Below are positions 14,468-21,798 of a stretch of DNA of 28,423 nt, one piece after another. The first letter of the stretch is position 1, and each line of letters opens with the position of its first letter. The position numbers and the translations under genes were made by a program. The notes under the pieces were generated by a model. It did not search any database and was not told where the DNA came from. It was given only the letters and a program-made list of their open reading frames with translations. This stretch comes from an uncultured Ilumatobacter sp. (lineage in GTDB: Bacteria > Actinomycetota > Acidimicrobiia > Acidimicrobiales > Ilumatobacteraceae). Where the stretch lies: assembly GCA_937905835.1 (NCBI GenBank), contig CALCXK010000022.1, positions 1-28,423 of the forward strand, in the 5' to 3' direction.

Positions 14468-16462
14468 CTAGGCCGGGCGGCGCCGGCGGCCGGTGCGTTG
14501 TCTGTCGCCAGCGCCTTCGGGCTTCGCCTGGGCAACCGGAAGGGTGGTCTCGGTGGCGAGGTTTGGAGTCGGCTCGGTCGTGTGCGGGAACCCCATTGCA
14601 TTGACGAACAGATCCTGGAACCTTGGCTCGGTCGCCGTCTCGATCTTGTTCACGCGCCGCACCGTCTCTTCGATCTCGGCGCGCTGGCTGGCCGACACTA
14701 AGGCTCGAACAGCGCCGGCTCCTGCAGCGTTGCCAACCGATGCGACCTTCGCGACCGGTACGTCAGGAACGAGGCCGATCACCTTGGCATAGAGCGGATC
14801 GATATGAGCCCCGAACGCTCCGGCGAGCCGAACCGAGCCAATTTCGTTCGGGTCGGTCTTGCCGGCGTGTTCGCACAGCAGGTCGATGCCAGCGCGCAGT
14901 GCCGCTTTCGCGAGCTGAATGGCACGCACGTCATCCTGGGTGACGTTGATGTTCGCTGCCGGTTCGTCGGCATCGCCGAACAGCCGGTACGAGAACGTGC
15001 GTCCGTGGGCAAAGATGCGCGACGTCTTGGCCGGCCCGTCAGAACGCACGGTGCCGTCGACGTCGATGAGCCCCGAGAGATATAGCTCGCCCATTACTTC
15101 AATGATGCCGGATCCGCAGATGCCGGAGATTTCGAGCGAGCGGGTTTCGGCGTCGAAGCCAGGGTCATCTGACCAGAGGTCGGAGCCGATCACCTTGACT
15201 CTGGGTTCGAGCGTGTCGCGGTCGATGCGGACCCGTTCGATGGCACCTGCCGTGGCGCGCATGCCGGCAGAGATCTGGGCGCCTTCGAAGGCCGGGCCAG
15301 TGGGGGAGGAGGCAGCCAGTACATGAGCCGAGTTGCCGAACACGATCTCGGCGTTCGTGCCGACGTCGACCAGAAGTTGGAGGGCGTCGCTGCGGTGCGG
15401 CCCTTCGGCGAGAATCGCGCCAGCCGTGTCGGCGCCCACATGGCCGGCGATACAGGGGAGGAGGTAGACCTCGCAGAACCGAGCGTCGATGTCGAGGTTG
15501 GCAGCCGACGTGACCACGGAGCTGTCGGTTGCGAGTAAGAACGGCGCCTGGCCGAGGGGTGTCGGGTCGATGCCGAGGATGACGTGATGCATGATTGGGT
15601 TGCCGACGATCGTCATGTCGAGCACCACGTCGCGGTCGATCCCGGCTTCTGCGACAAGCGTGCCCACCATTTCATCGAGTGCAGTCCGTACTGATCGAGT
15701 GAGCTCGACTTCGCCGCCCGGGTTCATCATCACGTACGACACGCGCGACATGAGGTCGTCGCCGAACCGGATCTGCGGGTTCATCACGCCGTTGGTTGCG
15801 CGGATCTCGCCGGTCGACAGGTCAACGAGGTGTCCCGCAATGGTGGTCGATCCGACGTCGACGGCGATGCCGAATGCCTGGTCGATGTAGCCCGGATAGA
15901 CGGCGCAGACCTCGTGGCCATGCCGAACGGCGACGGTGATCGTGTTGTCGCCCTGCTTGGCGGCCGGTGCGATCAGGGGAAGCACGTGTGTTGCGAGGCG
16001 TGACATTGTCACGTCGTAGGTCTTGGAAAGTCGTTCGGCGATCTGTTCGGCCAACCCGCGCAGGTCAGAGCCGAGTTCGGCCTTCTCCAACTCGATGTAG
16101 TGCAAGCGGACGAGCGGATCGATCTCGATGTTGCCCACGTCGACGGACTTCCGCACGACCTGCTTGTGAACCTGGCTGGCAGCGGGGACCTCGACCTTGA
16201 GGTTTCCGCAGACCTGCGCTGCGCAACCGAGGCGTTGGCCATCGAGGATCGGCCGACGGCCTTTGTATTCCTCTTCGGTCGACGCCCATCCGGTCAGTGC
16301 GTTGAGGTTCGTGGGCACGATCTGGCAACGGCCGCAGAGTCCGCGTCCGCCGCATGTTGAATCGAGGTCGACGCCGGCGAGACGTGCTGCGTCGAGCACG
16401 GTGGTGCCCTCGTTGACCGTTACTGACAACCCCGACGGTGCAAACTCGACCCTGCATGTCAT
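14468..16462 (-). CDS. 2Fe-2S/ASKHA corrinoid-protein reductive activator (DUF4445 family)
   Basis: Protein of 664 residues that uses ATP to return accidentally oxidised Co(II) corrinoid to active Co(I). The N-terminal ferredoxin domain binds a plant-type 2Fe-2S cluster through Cys37, Cys43, Cys46 and Cys80 (S-T-C-G-G-R-G-L-C-G-R-C and R-L-G-C-A). A linker follows, then the actin-like ATPase part with the phosphate loop AVDVGSTTIAGHLVDL (200-215), M-N-P-Q-I-R-F-G-D-D-L-M-S-R, V-G-N-P-I-M-H-H, and L-V-D-V-G-T-N-A-E. The domain order matches RACE proteins, not the 4Fe-4S-tailed RamA. The C-terminal 60 residues are low-complexity and end in a basic R-R-R-R. The gene lies 57 bases after the methyltetrahydrofolate:corrinoid methyltransferase gene on the same strand, consistent with one transcript. 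Confidence 0.94.
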   Translation of the reverse strand: MTCRVEFAPSGLSVTVNEGTTVLDAARLAGVDLDSTCGGRGLCGRCQIVPTNLNALTGWASTEEEYKGRRPILDGQRLGCAAQVCGNLKVEVPAASQVHKQVVRKSVDVGNIEIDPLVRLHYIELEKAELGSDLRGLAEQIAERLSKTYDVTMSRLATHVLPLIAPAAKQGDNTITVAVRHGHEVCAVYPGYIDQAFGIAVDVGSTTIAGHLVDLSTGEIRATNGVMNPQIRFGDDLMSRVSYVMMNPGGEVELTRSVRTALDEMVGTLVAEAGIDRDVVLDMTIVGNPIMHHVILGIDPTPLGQAPFLLATDSSVVTSAANLDIDARFCEVYLLPCIAGHVGADTAGAILAEGPHRSDALQLLVDVGTNAEIVFGNSAHVLAASSPTGPAFEGAQISAGMRATAGAIERVRIDRDTLEPRVKVIGSDLWSDDPGFDAETRSLEISGICGSGIIEVMGELYLSGLIDVDGTVRSDGPAKTSRIFAHGRTFSYRLFGDADEPAANINVTQDDVRAIQLAKAALRAGIDLLCEHAGKTDPNEIGSVRLAGAFGAHIDPLYAKVIGLVPDVPVAKVASVGNAAGAGAVRALVSASQRAEIEETVRRVNKIETATEPRFQDLFVNAMGFPHTTEPTPNLATETTLPVAQAKPEGAGDRQRTGRRRRPA

Positions 16463-16519
16463 TGCGAAAGGTGTCCCTTTCTGACCTGAGGGGAACCAGA
16501 CAGGCGCTTGGCCATGGGG

Positions 16520-17440
16520 TCAGTCTGCCACGCGGGCGCTGCGGCCACCGCGTCGTTTCGGGCCGCCACCGGCTGCATCGCCGGCGGCCTGGCCCCCACC
16601 CTCGCGGTACGTGGCGATCCATGCGCCGCAGTCTTGGTCGTGGCCGGCGAGCACGTCGGCTGCTTTGACTGCCTTCTTCACTTCGTCGTGGAGCGGGCTC
16701 ATGATTGCAGAGGTCATGCCGTTGGAAATCGCCATGGCGAGGAACGTGCCGGTGATTGCGTTGCGCTCGGGAAGCCCGAAGCTCACGTTCGACGCGCCGC
16801 AGGTGGTGTTCACCTTCAGCTCGGTCTGAAGGCGGCGGAGCAGCTTGAACACTTGCTGGCCGGCCTGACCCAGGGCGCCGATTGGCATCACCAGCGGGTC
16901 GACGATGATGTCTGACGACGGGATCCCGTAGTCGGCGGCCCGGTTGACGATCTTGCGGGCGACTTCGAAACGAACGTCGGGGTCTTCGGAGATCCCGGTC
17001 TCGTCGTTGGAGATCGCCACGACTGCAGCGCCGTACTTCTTGACCAGTGGCAACACTCGCTCCATCTGCTCGTCTTCGCCGGTGACCGAGTTGATGAGCG
17101 GCTTGCCCTTGTAGACGGCGCAACCCGCCTCGAGTGCTTCGACAATTGACGAGTCGATCGACAGGGGCACGTCGGTGATCGACTGGACCAACTGAATGGC
17201 CTGGGCGAGGAGCGCCGGCTCGTCAGCCAGCGGGATGCCGGCGTTGATGTCGAGCATCTGTGCGCCAGCGGCGACCTGAGCGAGGGCATCGGAGGCCACC
17301 CGATCAAAGTTGCCCTCTTTCATCTCGGCAGCGAGCAGCTTGCGGCCTGTCGGGTTGATGCGCTCGCCGATCATGACGAACGGACGATTGAAGCCGATGA
17401 CGACTTCCCTCGTTGCGGAGCTGATGATGGTCTCGGTCAT
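16520..17440 (-). CDS. Methyltetrahydrofolate:corrinoid methyltransferase (pterin-binding, MtgA/AcsE-like)
   Basis: TIM-barrel protein of 306 residues of the dihydropteroate-synthase-like superfamily. The pterin pocket motifs are G-E-R-I-N-P-T-G (25-32), M-L-D-I-N-A-G (62-68), LSIDSS (93-98) and I-N-S-V-T-G-E (116-122), with G-A-S-N-V-S-F-G-L-P-E-R further on. These are typical of enzymes that move a methyl group between a corrinoid protein and tetrahydrofolate. In this island it would accept the methyl group put on the corrinoid by the MttB-like enzyme and make methyl-tetrahydrofolate for C1 oxidation. The C-terminal tail is glycine- and arginine-rich and outside the barrel. The ATG at 17440 is preceded by an 89-base gap holding a strong hairpin. 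Confidence 0.93.
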   Translation of the reverse strand: MTETIISSATREVVIGFNRPFVMIGERINPTGRKLLAAEMKEGNFDRVASDALAQVAAGAQMLDINAGIPLADEPALLAQAIQLVQSITDVPLSIDSSIVEALEAGCAVYKGKPLINSVTGEDEQMERVLPLVKKYGAAVVAISNDETGISEDPDVRFEVARKIVNRAADYGIPSSDIIVDPLVMPIGALGQAGQQVFKLLRRLQTELKVNTTCGASNVSFGLPERNAITGTFLAMAISNGMTSAIMSPLHDEVKKAVKAADVLAGHDQDCGAWIATYREGGGQAAGDAAGGGPKRRGGRSARVAD

Positions 17441-17480
17441 GATGATGTCGATTCTGTTCGTTGCTGGTGTGTCAGGTTCG

Positions 17481-17511
17481 TGTCACGCCGAGGTCAGACC
17501 TCGGTGTGACA
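17481..17511. repeat. 14-bp hairpin in the leader of the methyltransferase gene
   Basis: TGTCACGCCGAGGT and ACCTCGGTGTGACA pair over 14 bp with a single G-U wobble and a 3-base CAG loop. It lies in the gap between the 'virulence factor' gene and the methyltransferase gene on the same strand. No U-tract follows, so it may be an RNA-processing or stability element, a partial terminator, or a binding site. Confidence 0.6.
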
Positions 17512-17529
17512 ACCTTGGTGTGGCACTGA

Positions 17530-17946
17530 TCAGTCGGAGTTGACTGGGACGTCGAGGCCGCCGTTGGCGACGATGGCTTCGAGGCGATCCTGTGAGTATT
17601 GGCCTTCGATGTCGGCACAGAGTTGGTCGAGTTGGGCGCTGACATCGCCTTCGGTCAGCGGTGTTGATTCGGTCCGCCATTCAGCGACGTAGTCGTCTGT
17701 TTTGGTCAGGTCAGCGACGGTAGCGGCGCGGTCGATCGCGTGCTGAAACCGAGCGTGCAGCAGCACTTTGCTGGACTCGTCGCCGCGTCGTGCGGCGAGT
17801 TGCGCAGGGATATCGCGCCAGTAGATCGTGTTGACCGATGGTGTGGTCGAGCGCCGGCGGCTCGATCGTCGGGCGGTTTGTCGCTCGCGTATTTCGCCCT
17901 GGTCGAGGTGGTCGCCGGGTTCCGAGTTTCCGGGTGCAGGGATCAT
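17530..17946 (-). CDS. 'Virulence factor' domain protein (PF13769-like), corrinoid-island associated
   Basis: Protein of 138 residues. A disordered, charged N-terminus (about 30 residues, rich in Arg and Ser) precedes the conserved core V-N-T-I-Y-W-R-D-I-P-A-Q-L, then A-R-F-Q-H-A-I-D-R-A-A and D-D-Y-V-A-E-W-R, which I recognise as the short family named 'virulence factor'. The name is historical and says nothing reliable about function. Its start overlaps the DUF1638 stop by ATGA (17943-17946), so the two proteins are likely made together. That coupling, and the corrinoid genes on both sides, argues for an accessory role in corrinoid methyl transfer, such as assembly or a substrate-specific step. 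This is inference; no catalytic residues can be named. Confidence 0.82.
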   Translation of the reverse strand: MIPAPGNSEPGDHLDQGEIRERQTARRSSRRRSTTPSVNTIYWRDIPAQLAARRGDESSKVLLHARFQHAIDRAATVADLTKTDDYVAEWRTESTPLTEGDVSAQLDQLCADIEGQYSQDRLEAIVANGGLDVPVNSD

Positions 17947-18692
17947 GCCTGGTCTCCTCGTGTCAGCGTCACCCTCTGGGTGAACTCGACGACGGCGGTT
18001 TCAAGTTCGCCGTAACCCGTCGGTTCGATGTGAAGCTCGAGCCCGAGCCGGTCGGCGCACTGGTGTGCGGCCGCCAATGCCTTCGGATCGTTGCTCTGTT
18101 CGAGGTAGACGCACCGCGTGTAATTGCCGAAGTACATATCGCGCAGTTCTGGGTGCTTGGCAATTCCCATGCCTTCCCAGATCAAGCGCTCCCAGTTCCG
18201 CGCGAGGAAGTCGGTGAGGTAGAAGCTGCCGAGGGCATGATCCTGCAGTTCTTCGAAACGATCGTGGGTGGCGAAGAACTGGTAGCAGTGCGCGCCAGCC
18301 AGCATTTCGACGCCCTCTTCGGCGCACACCTTTTCCAGCAAACCGCCGGTGCCGCAATCGGCGTACCCGATGAGGATCTCGTCGAACTGTGAGTTGTTGC
18401 TGCAGGGTTCGGCGTCGACAACTCTCACTTCGGTGTCGAGTAGGTCTGTGTCGATCAGGTCCGTAGTGTTTCGGTCGCGGTCGCGGTCGGGTCGCCACAT
18501 TGTGTCTGGCGGAACCTGACAGCGGGCTCGTCGAATACGGGCGCGGACGAGTTCGGGAATTTCTTTCGGTCGGTTATGCAGCGACGCCGGAAGACACTCG
18601 ACGGTCACGTTGGTCAAGCCATTGAGTTCGGTGATGGCGAGCAACTCGCGGGCCAACGCCCCGCAGGCGATGATCAGCAGACGGGGTTGCAC
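17943..18692 (-). CDS. DUF1638 family protein with an internal insertion
   Basis: Protein of 249 residues. The family markers are L-L-I-I-A-C-G-A-L-A at the N-terminus, C-L-P-A-S-L-H-N-R-P-K-E-I-P, I-L-I-G-Y-A-D-C-G-T-G-G (107-117) and G-A-H-C-Y-Q-F-F-A. The conserved cysteines (10, 113 and the one in HCY) suggest a metal or cofactor site. DUF1638 genes recur beside MttB-like and corrinoid genes; their role is not established. Between residues about 58 and 101 is a low-complexity insertion (P-D-R-D-R-D-R, then D-L-I-D-T-D-L-L-D-T) that typical members seem to lack. The start is a GTG at 18692, one base after the corrinoid-protein stop, so it is in the same transcript and probably coupled. Confidence 0.88.
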   Translation of the reverse strand: MQPRLLIIACGALARELLAITELNGLTNVTVECLPASLHNRPKEIPELVRARIRRARCQVPPDTMWRPDRDRDRNTTDLIDTDLLDTEVRVVDAEPCSNNSQFDEILIGYADCGTGGLLEKVCAEEGVEMLAGAHCYQFFATHDRFEELQDHALGSFYLTDFLARNWERLIWEGMGIAKHPELRDMYFGNYTRCVYLEQSNDPKALAAAHQCADRLGLELHIEPTGYGELETAVVEFTQRVTLTRGDQA

Positions 18693-18693
18693 G

Positions 18694-19434
18694 TCAGGTG
18701 CGGACCGATGGGCCCGCGGGCTCGGGATTGCCGCGCCTCGCAGTCACGAGTGCCTTGGCCTGTTCCGAGGCCACAGCTGCGTCGCGGCAATAGGCGTCGG
18801 CGCCGATTGCTTCGCCGAACTCCTCGTTGAGTGGTGCCCCACCAACGAGGATGATTTGGTCGTGGCGGCGACCCTTCTCAATAAGTGTGTCGATAACGAC
18901 CTTCATGTACGGCATCGTGGTCGTGAGGAGCGCTGACATGCCCAAGATGTCGGGTTTGTGCTCGTCAAGCGCAGCGATGAACTCGTCGACGTCGGTGTTG
19001 ATCCCGAGGTCGATGACTTCGAAGCCGGCACCTTCGAGCATCATTGCGACGAGGTTCTTGCCGATGTCGTGGATGTCTCCCTTGACGGTGCCGATGACGA
19101 CCTTACCGATGGATTCCGCACCGGTTTCGGCGAGTAGCGGCCGCAGAATTGCCATGCCGGCCTTCATTGCATTAGCGGCGAGCAGCACCTCCGGGACGAA
19201 GAGGATGCCATCACGGAAGTCAATGCCGACGATGCGCATGCCTTCGACGAGTGCATCGTTCAGCACCCGGTCAGGTGCCCACCCGCGGTCAAGCAGGATC
19301 ATCGTGCCCTCGTGGATCTCCTCTTTCATGCCGTCATAAAGATCGTCGTGCATCTGCAGCGTGAGGTCTTCATCGCTCAGCAGTGCCAGGTCGATCGTTT
19401 CATCATCGCCCGTGGCATCGATGTCATCGCTCAT
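18694..19434 (-). CDS. Corrinoid (methylcobamide-binding) protein, MttC/MtbC-like
   Basis: Protein of 246 residues that carries the cobamide methyl group between methyltransferases. The N-terminal helical cap domain (about residues 25-105) includes V-P-E-V-L-L-A-A-N-A-M-K-A-G-M. The B12-binding Rossmann domain begins I-G-K-V-V-I-G-T-V-K-G-D-I-H-D-I-G-K-N, with His122 as the lower cobalt ligand of the D-x-H-x-x-G motif, followed by M-S-A-L-L-T-T-T-M and V-G-G-A-P. An acidic N-terminal extension of about 25 residues is longer than usual. The ATG at 19434 has GGAGA six bases upstream; the longer open frame would run through the operators. It is the first gene of the minus-strand transcript, divergent from the IclR regulator. 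Confidence 0.94.
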   Translation of the reverse strand: MSDDIDATGDDETIDLALLSDEDLTLQMHDDLYDGMKEEIHEGTMILLDRGWAPDRVLNDALVEGMRIVGIDFRDGILFVPEVLLAANAMKAGMAILRPLLAETGAESIGKVVIGTVKGDIHDIGKNLVAMMLEGAGFEVIDLGINTDVDEFIAALDEHKPDILGMSALLTTTMPYMKVVIDTLIEKGRRHDQIILVGGAPLNEEFGEAIGADAYCRDAAVASEQAKALVTARRGNPEPAGPSVRT

Positions 19435-19479
19435 TGTCAATCTCCAGAGAGTGGGCGGACCGTGGTGGTCCGTGCCGTT

Positions 19480-19532
19480 GTTCCGCAATGCGGAACAGTA
19501 CCGCATCGTGAAACAGTACCGTATTGCGGAAC
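19480..19532. promoter_or_regulatory. Three tandem IclR-type operators between the corrinoid and iclR genes
   Basis: GTTCCGCAATGCGGAAC at 19480-19496 is a perfect 17-bp palindrome. GTACCGCATCGTGAAAC (19498-19514) and GTACCGTATTGCGGAAC (19516-19532) are imperfect copies. The starts are spaced exactly 18 bp apart. The array lies 46 bases upstream of the corrinoid-protein start and about 140 bases upstream of the divergent regulator start, a typical autoregulatory arrangement. Confidence 0.82.
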
Positions 19533-19670
19533 AGTACGCCAGACCCCTCCGGGAAAGGCGTGCGCGGGATGATACTGACGACTGCGCCTCCCTGCACTGA
19601 CGGTGCCCGAATGCGAGAGAAGTGTTGGAGACTGCCTTCGAGGTGGTACACCTGTTCGCGGAGGAACGAT

Positions 19671-20423
19671 ATGGCACGCGTGCAATCGATCGAGCGGGCA
19701 TTCGCAGTGTTACGCGAACTCTCGCTGGGATCAGCAGGGGTCACCGAGATCGCTGACCGAGTCGGTCTCCCCAAGTCGACGGTATCGCGTCTGCTGTCGG
19801 CGCTCGAAGGCGAGGGCGCGGTGCAGCAACGTTTGGAGAGCACCGAATACGAGCTCGGTGCGGGTCTCGCAGCGCTCGCTGATGCCGCGAACAACGACGC
19901 GAACATGGCTGCCGTCGTACGGCCGTTCCTCCTTGAACTCGCCGAAGCGACCGGCGAGGCAACCGGCTTCGTTGTTCGATCCGGTCGCAACGTGTACTGG
20001 GCCGACAACGTTGAGCAGCCCGACGAGGCAGTACAGGTCAAGAGCCGCACCGGTTTCTATGCGCCCATGCACTCGGTGCCAGCAGGCCTCGCGCTGCTCT
20101 CCCATCTTCCTACTCATGAAATCGAGAGCTATCTCACTCAGCCGCTCGAACGCGTCAACGACCGGACACCCACCGAGGTCGACGAGCTGCGCCGTCGCAT
20201 TGCTCAGATCGTGGCCGACGGCGTGCTCTGGTCGTTCGACGATCTTGGTGACGGAATCACTGCGATCGACGTGCCGTTCCGCGGAGCATCCGGTCAATAC
20301 GAAGGCGCGCTGTTCGTCAACGCGCCGAGCTACCGATTTCCTGCTGAAGGTGACACAGAGCGCATCCAGCAGTTGGTTGTCGACGCCGCAAAGCGGCTCT
20401 CCGGCCGCTTCAAGGTGCACTGA
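19671..20423 (+). CDS. IclR-family transcriptional regulator
   Basis: Protein of 250 residues, the standard length. The N-terminal winged helix spans residues about 1-62: Q-S-I-E-R-A-F-A-V-L-R-E-L, then VTEIADRVGLPKSTVSRLLS for the HTH, and an E-G-A-V-Q-Q-R wing. The rest is the IclR effector-binding domain, with the usual end segments G-I-T-A-I-D-V-P-F-R and A-L-F-V-N-A-P-S-Y-R. The start is the ATG at 19671 with GGAGGA just upstream, the best ribosome site in the region. It is divergent from the corrinoid operon, with three operators in the shared gap, and the same operators sit upstream of the MttB-like gene. It is therefore likely the local regulator, probably a repressor relieved by the methylated substrate or a product. 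The effector is unknown. Confidence 0.94.
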   Translation: MARVQSIERAFAVLRELSLGSAGVTEIADRVGLPKSTVSRLLSALEGEGAVQQRLESTEYELGAGLAALADAANNDANMAAVVRPFLLELAEATGEATGFVVRSGRNVYWADNVEQPDEAVQVKSRTGFYAPMHSVPAGLALLSHLPTHEIESYLTQPLERVNDRTPTEVDELRRRIAQIVADGVLWSFDDLGDGITAIDVPFRGASGQYEGALFVNAPSYRFPAEGDTERIQQLVVDAAKRLSGRFKVH

Positions 20424-20473
20424 GCGCCGCACCGGGGAACTTCCCAACGCCGTGGGCCAGTAGGTTCGGGACG

Positions 20474-21118
20474 ATGAAGCGTCAGGACAAGGCAGACCGA
20501 ATCGGCGAGATACTCGACGATCTCTATCCGAACCCTCCGGTGCCGCTCGACCACCGAAACCCCTACACCATGCTCGTCGCTGTAGCGCTCTCTGCGCAGA
20601 CGACAGACAAGAAGGTCAACGAGGTCACCCCGGCGCTGTTCGACGTGGCCGACACGCCAGAAAAGATGGCGCGTCTCTCGCCCGATGAGATCCTCGAGTT
20701 CATCAAGCAGGTCGGTCTTGCACCGACCAAGTCACGGAACTTGTCGACCATGGCGCACCAGATCCTGGACGCTGGCGGCGAACTGATCCCTGAATGGGAT
20801 TTCCTCGAAGGGCTTGCTGGCGTTGGCCACAAGACGGCCGGCGTGGTGATGGCGGGGGCATTCGGTTTCCCGGCGTTCCCGGTCGACACGCATATCCATC
20901 GCTTGGCTGACCGGTGGGGGTTGAGCGACGGGAAGAACGTCGAGACGACCGAGCGCGACCTGAAGGCCGTCTTCGCCGAAGACACGTGGGATCGTCGTCA
21001 CCTGCAGGTCATCTACTTCGGCCGCGAGCACTGCCCGGCGAAGCGCCACGATCTCACGGGCTGCCCGATCTGTTCCTGGGCTGCAACCAAAAAGCGCATC
21101 GCACTCGAATCGCGGTAG
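20474..21118 (+). CDS. nth: Endonuclease III-like DNA glycosylase
   Basis: Base-excision repair enzyme of 214 residues with an HhH-GPD fold. The helix-hairpin-helix L-E-G-L-A-G-V-G-H-K-T-A contains the catalytic Lys120, and Asp138 in P-V-D-T-H-I-H-R is the conserved acid, so glycosylase/lyase activity on oxidised pyrimidines is expected. The C-terminal region has Cys187, Cys197 and Cys200 (HCPAKRHDLTGCPICSW), but the fourth cluster cysteine of canonical Nth (C-x6-C-x2-C-x5-C) is absent and the first spacing is longer. A normal 4Fe-4S cluster is therefore doubtful, or it uses another ligand. The ATG at 20474 follows a short gap after the IclR gene; it is functionally unrelated to that island. 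Confidence 0.92.
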   Translation: MKRQDKADRIGEILDDLYPNPPVPLDHRNPYTMLVAVALSAQTTDKKVNEVTPALFDVADTPEKMARLSPDEILEFIKQVGLAPTKSRNLSTMAHQILDAGGELIPEWDFLEGLAGVGHKTAGVVMAGAFGFPAFPVDTHIHRLADRWGLSDGKNVETTERDLKAVFAEDTWDRRHLQVIYFGREHCPAKRHDLTGCPICSWAATKKRIALESR

Positions 21119-21341
21119 GGCCGACCTGCTCGCTGCAACGCTCGTCACCGGCGACCCCGTCAGGCCGAGTCACCCTGTGTGCAGCGAGGTCATTCGCGGG
21201 TCGATGACCCCTGACGAACGGCGACAGGACTCGGACAAGATGAAGCGACGCTGGACGGCCCCAGCGACGACGTAGCGGCCCGATAGTGATGCCTGAACAA
21301 GAACACAACGTGACGAATGGCGGGAATACCTGGCGCTGAGG

Positions 21342-21369
21342 TTGGGAAGGGATTCACATGCCCTGATAT
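21342..21369 (+). promoter_or_regulatory. Possible nuo operon promoter
   Basis: TTGGGA (21342-21347) and TGATAT (21364-21369) are 16 bases apart and lie in the 263-base gap before nuoA. A start about 7 bases after the -10 would fall within a few bases of the nuoA ATG, and no Shine-Dalgarno is visible there. This would be a near-leaderless mRNA, which is common in actinobacteria. Low certainty. Confidence 0.35.
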
Positions 21370-21381
21370 CTTCGGGCCCGC

Positions 21382-21747
21382 ATGTCGCTCTTTCTTCGCG
21401 ATTACCTCAACGTTGTCTGGTTCGGAATTGCAGCGCTCGCCATTGGCGGGCTGCTGCTCGGCCTCGCCGCGGCCATCCGCCCGTCCAAGCCCAACTACGA
21501 CAAGGGCATCGCCTACGAATCGGGTGTCGATCCGGTCGGTATGGGCTGGTCGCAGAGCCAGATTCGCTACTACGTGTTCGCACTGCTCTTCGTGATCTTC
21601 GATGTTGAAGCCGTTTTCCTGTTCCCGTGGGCTGCATCGAGCGAGCGATACGGCACGTTCGGGCTCATTGCCATGCTTGTGTTCATCGTGCTCCTGCTCG
21701 ACGGGCTCGTCTATGCCTGGAAGCGAGGACTCCTTCGATGGGTTTGA
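21382..21747 (+). CDS. nuoA: NADH-quinone oxidoreductase subunit A
   Basis: Membrane subunit of 121 residues of respiratory complex I, with three hydrophobic helices. The conserved loop after the first helix is K-G-I-A-Y-E-S-G-V-D-P-V-G (about 38-50), which carries the invariant E-S-G near the quinone channel. The acidic start of the second helix is F-V-I-F-D-V-E-A-V-F-L-F-P-W-A. It is the first gene of the nuo operon, following a 263-base gap with a possible promoter. The ATG at 21382 has no visible ribosome site, in keeping with leaderless translation. The next gene starts after 51 bases. Confidence 0.96.
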   Translation: MSLFLRDYLNVVWFGIAALAIGGLLLGLAAAIRPSKPNYDKGIAYESGVDPVGMGWSQSQIRYYVFALLFVIFDVEAVFLFPWAASSERYGTFGLIAMLVFIVLLLDGLVYAWKRGLLRWV

Positions 21748-21798
21748 TCCTCACGAACTGCCACACTCGCCCGAACACGCAGAGAAAGACGATCTGAC

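Noticed and set aside
19653..19666. GTTCGCGGAGGAAC near the iclR ribosome site as a further operator
   Set aside because: It is 14 bp long, not 17, lacks the central TGCGGAAC match and coincides with the Shine-Dalgarno sequence; more likely chance.
21119..21381. Gap between nth and nuoA as a possible small gene or RNA
   Set aside because: A 9-bp inverted repeat (21129-21137 with 21180-21188) with a 42-base loop and a weak promoter are all I can see; no coding frame with a ribosome site stands out.
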